A DNA stretch of 64,000 nucleotides from Pseudomonas sp. PDM14 (GTDB lineage: Bacteria; Pseudomonadota; Gammaproteobacteria; Pseudomonadales; Pseudomonadaceae): the NCBI RefSeq assembly GCF_014851905.1, contig NZ_JACVAQ010000003.1, positions 248,001 to 312,000 on the forward strand, given 5' to 3'. The notes under the pieces are model-generated. The model had not been told where the DNA came from and did not search any database. It saw only the letters and a list, made by a program, of their open reading frames with translations. The translations under genes and the position numbers were made by a program. Positions 58,747 through 64,000 of this stretch are shown piece after piece (the first letter of the stretch is position 1; the number at the start of each line of letters is the position of its first letter).

Positions 58747-59604
58747 TTAGTGTAGGTCTCGATGGCGAACCTGGACGTTCTTCAGGGTCGGCTTGAGCGC
58801 TTCGCCCAGGCGGTTGGCCAAGTATACCGAGCGGTGATGACCACCGGTGCAGCCAATCGCGATGGTCACGTAGGCGCGGTTGCTGGCAGCGAAGCGCGGC
58901 AGCCATTTGCTCAGGTAGGCGTGGATGTCCTGGTACATCTCCTCGACATCCGGCTGCGCCGCGAGGTACTCGGCCACCGGTTGTTCCAGGCCGGACATTT
59001 CGCGCAGATCGGGCTTCCAGTACGGGTTGGGCAGGCAACGCACATCGAATACCAGGTCGGCGTCGACCGGCATGCCGCGCTTGAAGCCGAACGACTCGAT
59101 GAGAAACGCGGTACCCGGCTCCGGCTTGTTCAGCAGGCGCAGCTTGATGGTGTCGCGCAACTGATAGAGGTTCAGGTGGGTGGTGTCGATCTTCAGGTCG
59201 GCCAGGTCGGTGATCGGTGCGAGCAGCAGCTCTTCATCACGGATGGCTTCGGCCAGGGCACGGCTTTCGTTGGTCAGCGGGTGGCGCCGGCGGGTCTCGG
59301 AGAAGCGCTTGAGCAGGGTCTCCTCATCGGCATCCAGATAGAGCACGTCGCAGACGATATGCCGGGCGCGGACTTCCTCGAGCAGTTCTGGGAAGCGCCG
59401 CAGCTGGCTGGGCAGGTTGCGCGCGTCGATCGACACGGCCACTTGCGGGTGCATCAGTTCGGTTTGCAGCAGGGCGCTTTGCGCCAGCTCGGGCAACAGG
59501 CCGGCGGGCAGGTTGTCGATGCAGTAGAAACCGTTGTCCTCCAGTACATCGAGGGCGGTGCTCTTGCCCGAGCCGGAGCGACCGCTGACGATGATCAGGC
59601 GCAT
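58747..59604 (-). CDS. rapZ: RNase adapter protein RapZ (YvcJ family)
   Basis: 285 residues from ATG 59604, behind AGGAG. It has Walker [10 protein letters not shown] near residue 8 and Walker B-like [24 protein letters not shown], and a C-terminal RNA-binding domain ending [19 protein letters not shown]. In E. coli it guides RNase E to small RNA GlmZ and so controls glucosamine-6-phosphate synthesis; GlmZ is not known in Pseudomonas, so the target may differ. Between ptsN and ptsO. Confidence 0.96.
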   Translation of the reverse strand: MRLIIVSGRSGSGKSTALDVLEDNGFYCIDNLPAGLLPELAQSALLQTELMHPQVAVSIDARNLPSQLRRFPELLEEVRARHIVCDVLYLDADEETLLKRFSETRRRHPLTNESRALAEAIRDEELLLAPITDLADLKIDTTHLNLYQLRDTIKLRLLNKPEPGTAFLIESFGFKRGMPVDADLVFDVRCLPNPYWKPDLREMSGLEQPVAEYLAAQPDVEEMYQDIHAYLSKWLPRFAASNRAYVTIAIGCTGGHHRSVYLANRLGEALKPTLKNVQVRHRDLH

Positions 59605-59614
59605 GACCGCGCTC

Positions 59615-60079
59615 CTACTGGCCGTTCTGCACGTCGACGACGACCCGGTAGAGATCCTCGCTGCTCTGCGCCTGACGCAGGCGTTCGCGCACATCGGCGC
59701 GGTCGAGCATGCTGGCGATCTGCCGGAGCAGTTCGAGGTGCTCGTCGGTGGCCGCTTCCGGCACCAGGAGAACGAACAGCAGGTCGACCGGTGCACCGTC
59801 GATGGCGTCGAAATCGACCGACGCTTCCAGACGCAGCACGGCGCTTATCGGCGCAGTACAGCCGGGCAGGCGGCAGTGGGGAATGGCGATGCCGTTGCCG
59901 AAGCCGGTGGAGCCGAGCTTTTCACGGGCAATCAGGCTTTCGAAGATGTCTTGCCCATCGAGGTCAGGCAATTCACGCGCAACCAGGTTGGCAATCTGTT
60001 CTAGAACGCGTTTTTTACTGCCGCCCGGCACGTTCACGAGGGAACGGCCGGCGGTCAGGATGTTTTCGAGTCGGATCAT
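59615..60079 (-). CDS. ptsN: Nitrogen PTS EIIA protein PtsN
   Basis: 154 residues. The phosphorylatable His is in [17 protein letters not shown], the defining motif of EIIA-Ntr/fructose type domains, with [14 protein letters not shown] downstream. PtsN regulates potassium transport, sigma-54 genes and carbon-nitrogen balance according to its phosphorylation. It is 13 bases after hpf and precedes rapZ. Confidence 0.96.
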   Translation of the reverse strand: MIRLENILTAGRSLVNVPGGSKKRVLEQIANLVARELPDLDGQDIFESLIAREKLGSTGFGNGIAIPHCRLPGCTAPISAVLRLEASVDFDAIDGAPVDLLFVLLVPEAATDEHLELLRQIASMLDRADVRERLRQAQSSEDLYRVVVDVQNGQ

Positions 60080-60092
60080 GTGTGGGTAGGTA

Positions 60093-60401
60093 TCAGCGGG
60101 CTGCGGCGCCTTGCAGGCGACCCAGCTGCTTTTCCTTGTGCTTGATCAGTTGGCGGTCGAGTTTGTCGGCGAGCAGATCGATCGCCGCATACATGTCTTC
60201 GTGTTCTGCGTTGGCGACCACTTCGCCTCCGGCGATGTGCAGGGTCGCTTCGATTTTCTGTTTGAGCTTCTCGACCTCCAGGGTCACCTGCACATTGGTG
60301 ATCTTGTCGAAATGGCGCTCCAGCCGGCTGAGTTTCTCGCCGACATAGTCGCGCAGGGCGTCGGTCACATCCAGTTGATGTCCACTGATGTTGACTTGCA
60401 T
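60093..60401 (-). CDS. hpf: Ribosome hibernation-promoting factor (short HPF)
   Basis: 102 residues from ATG 60401, behind AAGGAGAA. It binds 30S subunits and drives 100S dimers in stationary phase. MQVNISGHQLDVTDALRDYVGEKLSRLERHFDKITNVQVTLEVEK is the S30AE fold; the lack of the long C-terminal domain makes it the short gamma-proteobacterial type. Confidence 0.96.
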   Translation of the reverse strand: MQVNISGHQLDVTDALRDYVGEKLSRLERHFDKITNVQVTLEVEKLKQKIEATLHIAGGEVVANAEHEDMYAAIDLLADKLDRQLIKHKEKQLGRLQGAAAR

Positions 60402-60470
60402 ACCGCTTCTCCTTGTTGCCGTGTGTAAGAGACAGGCTAGCGGGCCTGCCACCGTAACACTCTGGCTGAG

Positions 60471-60544
60471 AGGGCTCTTGCACAACAGGTCTGGGGCGCG
60501 CTGCGGAAGCGTGTCGTCAGCCTGGCCGGTTGTGCAAAAGCCCT
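60471..60544. other. Long imperfect inverted repeat between rpoN and hpf
   Basis: AGGGCTCTTGCACAAC (60471-60486) and GTTGTGCAAAAGCCCT (60529-60544) pair at 15 of 16 positions around a GC-rich 42-base interior that can fold further. It lies just downstream of rpoN on the minus strand. It could terminate rpoN, be an mRNA stabiliser or processing site, or be part of a small RNA. Confidence 0.6.
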
Positions 60545-60558
60545 CCCTCAGTGCCACA

Positions 60559-62055
60559 TCACATCAGTCGTTTGCGTTCGCTCGAAGGCGCTATCCCGAG
60601 GGATTCGCGGTATTTGGCGACTGTGCGACGAGCAACCTGAATGCCCTGTGCTTCCAGTAAACCAGCGATCTTGCTGTCACTCAACGGCTTTTTCGCGTTT
60701 TCCGCGGCGACCAGTTTCTTGATGATGGCGCGGATCGCGGTGGAGGAGCATTCACCGCCTTCGGAGGTGCTGACGTGGCTGGAGAAGAAGTACTTCAACT
60801 CGTAAATGCCGCGCGGGGTGTGCATGAATTTCTGCGTGGTGACGCGCGAGATGGTCGACTCATGCATGCCTACCGCCTCGGCGATGTCGTGCAGGACCAG
60901 GGGCTTCATCGCCTCGTCGCCATACTCGAGGAAGCCGCGCTGATGCTCGACGATCTGCGTGGCGACTTTCATCAGGGTTTCGTTGCGGCTCTGCAGGCTC
61001 TTGATGAACCAGCGGGCCTCCTGCAGCTGGTTGCGCATGAAGGTGTTGTCGGCGCTGGAGTCGGCGCGACGCACGAAGCCGGCGTACTGCGGGTTGACGC
61101 GCAGGCGCGGCACGGACTCCTGGTTCAACTCGACCAGCCAGCGCTCGTTGTGCTTGCGCACGATCACGTCCGGCACCACGTATTCCGGCTCGCTGGACTC
61201 GATCTGCGAACCGGGGCGCGGGTTGAGGCTCTGGATCAGTTCGATGACCTGTCGCAGCTCGTCTTCCTTGAGCTTCATGCGGCGCATCAGCTGGCTGTAG
61301 TCGCGGCTGCCGAGCAGGTCGAGGTGATCACCGGCGAGGCGGTTGGCCTCGGCCAGCCAGGGCGTATTTGCCGGCAACTGACGCAGTTGCAGCAGCAGGC
61401 ATTCGCGCAGGTCGCGGGCACCAATACCCGCGGGTTCGAACTGCTGGATGCGATGCAGCACCGCCTCCACTTCGTCCAGCTCGACGTCCATTTCAGGATC
61501 GAAGGCGTCGACGATTTCCTCGAGCGATTCTTCCAGGTAGCCCTGGTTGTTGATGCAGTCGATCAGGGTCACGGCGATCAGGCGGTCGGTATCCGACATC
61601 GGCGCCAGATTGAGTTGCCACAACAGGTGAGTCTGCAGGCTCTCGCCGGCGGAAGTGCGGGTGGTGAAGTCCCACTCGTCGTCATCGTTACTCGGCAGGC
61701 TGCTGGCGCTGGTCTGGTAGACGTCTTCCCAGGCGGTATCGACCGGCAGCTCGTTAGGGATGCGCTCGTTCCACTCGCCGTCTTCGATCGAATCGGCGCT
61801 GGTGCTGTTGGTTTCCTGGTAGATCGCTTCCTGAACCGGTTGGTTGACCTGTTCTTCGCTGCCGTCGGCCATGGGGTCGGAGTTGTCGAAGTCCTCTCCT
61901 TCCTCCTGGCGCTCGAGCATGGGATTGGACTCCAGGGCCTCCTGGATTTCCTGTTGCAGGTCCAGGGTCGACAGCTGGAGTAGGCGAATGGCTTGCTGCA
62001 GCTGCGGTGTCATCGTCAGCTGCTGGCCCATCTTGAGGACTAGCGAGGGTTTCAT
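60559..62055 (-). CDS. rpoN: RNA polymerase sigma-54 factor
   Basis: 498 residues. Sigma-54 directs transcription from -24/-12 promoters with activators (nitrogen use, flagella, pili). Region I is [48 protein letters not shown]; an acidic region II follows; the DNA-contacting RpoN box is [10 protein letters not shown] near the C-terminus, preceded by [17 protein letters not shown]. Followed by the hpf-ptsN-rapZ-ptsO genes and preceded by lptB, the usual order. Confidence 0.97.
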   Translation of the reverse strand: MKPSLVLKMGQQLTMTPQLQQAIRLLQLSTLDLQQEIQEALESNPMLERQEEGEDFDNSDPMADGSEEQVNQPVQEAIYQETNSTSADSIEDGEWNERIPNELPVDTAWEDVYQTSASSLPSNDDDEWDFTTRTSAGESLQTHLLWQLNLAPMSDTDRLIAVTLIDCINNQGYLEESLEEIVDAFDPEMDVELDEVEAVLHRIQQFEPAGIGARDLRECLLLQLRQLPANTPWLAEANRLAGDHLDLLGSRDYSQLMRRMKLKEDELRQVIELIQSLNPRPGSQIESSEPEYVVPDVIVRKHNERWLVELNQESVPRLRVNPQYAGFVRRADSSADNTFMRNQLQEARWFIKSLQSRNETLMKVATQIVEHQRGFLEYGDEAMKPLVLHDIAEAVGMHESTISRVTTQKFMHTPRGIYELKYFFSSHVSTSEGGECSSTAIRAIIKKLVAAENAKKPLSDSKIAGLLEAQGIQVARRTVAKYRESLGIAPSSERKRLM

Positions 62056-62202
62056 GGCAGGAAGCTTTGCACCTTATTTGCTGGCGCAAGCGCGCCATTC
62101 ACTACAGGGCGCCGAGGCGCCGCCAATAAGCAAATTATATGCCCAAAACTTTCGGCTTTGCCTAGGCTTGACAACATCCATGTAGTGAAGCGCGTGCCTG
62201 TG

Positions 62203-62928
62203 TCAGAGGCGGAATTCGTGTCCGAGGTAGACTTCTTTCACCAGCTGGTTGGCCAGAATGCTCTCGGCGTCGCCTTCGGCGATCAGCTGGCCATCGTTGA
62301 CAATGTAGGCGGTCTCGCAGATGTCGAGCGTTTCGCGCACGTTGTGATCGGTGATCAGTACGCCGATGCCTTTGGCCTTGAGGTGATGAATGATCTGCTT
62401 GATGTCGCCGACGGAAATCGGGTCGACACCGGCAAAGGGTTCGTCGAGCAGGATGAATTTCGGCTCGGTCGCCAGGGCGCGGGCAATTTCCACGCGGCGG
62501 CGTTCACCGCCGGACAGGCTCATGCCCAGGCTGTCGCGGATGTGGCTGATATGGAATTCCTGCAGCAGGGTCTCCAGTGCGGCCTTGCGCCCGTCGCGGT
62601 CAAGATCCTTGCGGGTTTCCAGGATGGCCATGATGTTGTCGGCCACCGACAGCTTGCGGAAGATCGAGGCTTCCTGCGGCAGGTAGCCGATACCGACGCG
62701 TGCGCGACCGTGCATGGGCTGGTGGCTGACGTCGAGGTCGTCGATCAGCACGCGCCCCTGATCGGCCTGTACCAGGCCGACGATCATGTAGAAACAGGTG
62801 GTCTTGCCGGCACCGTTGGGGCCGAGCAGGCCGACGATCTGGCCGCTGTCGATGGACAGGCTGACGTCGCGAACGACCTGTCGGCCCTTGTAGCTCTTCG
62901 CCAGGTGTTGCGCTTTCAGGGTTGCCAT
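62203..62928 (-). CDS. lptB: LPS export ABC ATPase LptB
   Basis: 241 residues. It powers LPS extraction from the inner membrane with LptFG. Walker A is GPNGAGKTT, the Q-loop [14 protein letters not shown], signature [15 protein letters not shown], Walker [14 protein letters not shown] and switch His in [10 protein letters not shown]. The ATG overlaps the lptA stop by one base. A 147-base gap with no gene separates it from rpoN. Confidence 0.97.
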   Translation of the reverse strand: MATLKAQHLAKSYKGRQVVRDVSLSIDSGQIVGLLGPNGAGKTTCFYMIVGLVQADQGRVLIDDLDVSHQPMHGRARVGIGYLPQEASIFRKLSVADNIMAILETRKDLDRDGRKAALETLLQEFHISHIRDSLGMSLSGGERRRVEIARALATEPKFILLDEPFAGVDPISVGDIKQIIHHLKAKGIGVLITDHNVRETLDICETAYIVNDGQLIAEGDAESILANQLVKEVYLGHEFRL

Positions 62929-63476
62929 TACTGCCCTTGCTCCGGCTGGCCGGTTTTCTTGCGCGGCTGGATGACCATGTCGATACGCGGACGCGGCGTG
63001 CTTACCGAGGTGCCATTGGCGCGGCCGGCGTTGACGATCTGGCGCTGGGTGTCATAGACGATCTTCTCGCCTTCGAAGGTGTTGCCTTCCTGAATCACCT
63101 TGGCCTGGTCGATCAGCACGATGCGCTCGTTGCTGGCGAAATACTGGATGGTCAGGCCGTATGCCTTGACGATCTGCTTGTCGGCAGCCGGTTTCTGCTC
63201 GTAGTAGGCCGGGCGGCCAACCGAGGTGAACACTTCGACTTCGCCGTTGGCGTCCTGGGTGATGGTCACCGTGTCGCCGGTGATCTTCATGGTGCCCTGG
63301 GTGATGACGACGCCGCCGCGATACACGGCCACGCCTTGTTTGTCGTCCAGTTCAGCGCTGTCGGCCTGGACGCGGATCGGTTGATCGCGGTCGCTTGGCA
63401 GGGCCCAGGTACTTGCGCTTCCAAGCGCTGCGCCGAGGCCGATGAACAGTAGGGGGAGGGTTTTAACGAACCTCAT
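62928..63476 (-). CDS. lptA: LPS transport periplasmic protein LptA
   Basis: 182 residues. A signal peptide ends GSASTWA before LPSDRDQPI, then the OstA-like beta-jellyroll domain ([37 protein letters not shown]) that stacks into the periplasmic LPS bridge from LptC to LptD. The tail is basic, GQPEQGQ at the end. It overlaps lptC by 14 bases. Confidence 0.95.
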   Translation of the reverse strand: MRFVKTLPLLFIGLGAALGSASTWALPSDRDQPIRVQADSAELDDKQGVAVYRGGVVITQGTMKITGDTVTITQDANGEVEVFTSVGRPAYYEQKPAADKQIVKAYGLTIQYFASNERIVLIDQAKVIQEGNTFEGEKIVYDTQRQIVNAGRANGTSVSTPRPRIDMVIQPRKKTGQPEQGQ

Positions 63477-64000
63477 GCTGGCCTCTTACGTTGGACAGCA
63501 GGTTGATCCTGCCGTCATTCATGTACGCTTTCATTCCTTTTGCCGTGGTCACCCCGTTGGCGGCCTCGATTCTAACGGCTTGCCGGGTTTGCGCATATTC
63601 CTTATCGGGAAATACCGTCATGCGGCTGCTGGTGATCACGGTGGGGCGGCCCTTGGCGTCGGTGCGTGCGATGCGCACATCGTCGATCAGCTCGACTTCC
63701 TTGCCCTCCGGGGCGACTTCGCCGCGCGCGCTCTGGATATGCCATGGGTAGGGCGTGCCACGGTACAGCTGCAGGTCGGGCTTGCTCACCAGGGTCACGT
63801 CGCTGGCCTTGAGGTGCTCCAGTTTTTCGGCGGTCATCTCGTAGTGCAGCTGGCCGTCTTCCTGGTATTGCTGGGTGCTGGCGTTGATGGCGTAGAAGTC
63901 GACCGCGCTTTCGGCCTCGGCGACGGTCTGCCGCTCCATGAAACTCTCCGGGCGGATGTTCCAGTAGCCAACGGCGACCAGCAGGGCGGCGATCAGGGTG
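63463..64000 (-). CDS. lptC: LptC, inner-membrane LPS transport protein (N-terminus beyond right edge)
   Basis: About 179 codons are visible and the frame stays open to 64000, so the start is outside the window. The visible N-terminal part TLIAALLVAVGYWNIRPESF is the single membrane helix, followed by the jellyroll domain ([53 protein letters not shown]). It takes LPS from LptBFG and passes it to LptA. It overlaps lptA at its 3' end, so lptC-lptA-lptB form one operon. Confidence 0.93.
   Translation of the reverse strand, partial: TLIAALLVAVGYWNIRPESFMERQTVAEAESAVDFYAINASTQQYQEDGQLHYEMTAEKLEHLKASDVTLVSKPDLQLYRGTPYPWHIQSARGEVAPEGKEVELIDDVRIARTDAKGRPTVITSSRMTVFPDKEYAQTRQAVRIEAANGVTTAKGMKAYMNDGRINLLSNVRGQHEVR

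Overview
The window is chromosomal DNA of a high-GC Pseudomonas, close to the P. aeruginosa/mendocina/alcaligenes part of the genus. The evidence is the gene content and order (speC, piuB-like reductase, dpp, roxSR, magABCDEF, gatBAC, mreBCD-maf-rng-yhdP-tldD, pmbA, fagA-fumC-orfX-sodA, ptsO-rapZ-ptsN-hpf-rpoN-lptBAC), which from memory matches one continuous stretch of the PAO1 chromosome, plus Fur boxes and Pseudomonas-type REP repeats. No tRNA, rRNA, CRISPR, phage or insertion sequence was seen.

Region by region. (1) 1-5.4 kb, minus strand, is an accessory surface-protein block: a fibronectin-III-type secreted protein cut by the left edge, and a type V autotransporter interrupted by an in-frame amber codon, with a perfect 44-bp palindrome beside its stop. 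(2) 5.7-14.4 kb is an iron block: a Fur-box-like element, an OmpR-type regulator, a sensor kinase split by a frameshift, a TonB receptor with its own Fur box, then speC with an attenuator-like leader, two tandem 114-bp repeats, and a PepSY/flavodoxin reductase. (3) 14.6-20.6 kb has 5-oxoprolinase genes pxpABC converging on a dipeptide ABC transporter (dppB, dppC and a fused dppD-dppF ATPase). (4) 20.7-26.3 kb has a SIMPL protein, the RoxSR redox two-component system, an AEC carrier, two small membrane proteins, and a divergent HTH regulator with a palindromic operator. (5) 26.5-36.7 kb is the six-gene mag operon around the alpha-2-macroglobulin homologue MagD. (6) 36.8-64 kb is core housekeeping: GatCAB, MreBCD, Maf, RNase G, YhdP, a nitrilase-family amidase, TldD/PmbA, DarP, the iron-responsive fumC/sodA operon, a ZIP transporter, the nitrogen PTS with rpoN, and the Lpt LPS-export genes cut by the right edge.

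The most interesting system is the mag operon. Beyond the protease-trapping MagD, the sequence shows that MagC has an NlpC/P60-like Cys-His layout. MagE looks like a three-part enzyme: an SxxK penicillin-binding-protein-like module, a SpoIID/LytB-like module and a C-terminal HExxH metalloprotease motif. This suggests that this macroglobulin complex is tied to peptidoglycan, as the separate YfhM/PbpC macroglobulin system is thought to be. Other points worth a look are an apparent non-canonical ATC start of mreC, the speC leader (a 20-codon basic peptide followed by a terminator-like hairpin), and two disrupted genes (autotransporter and iron sensor kinase) that are either recent pseudogenes or sequence errors.
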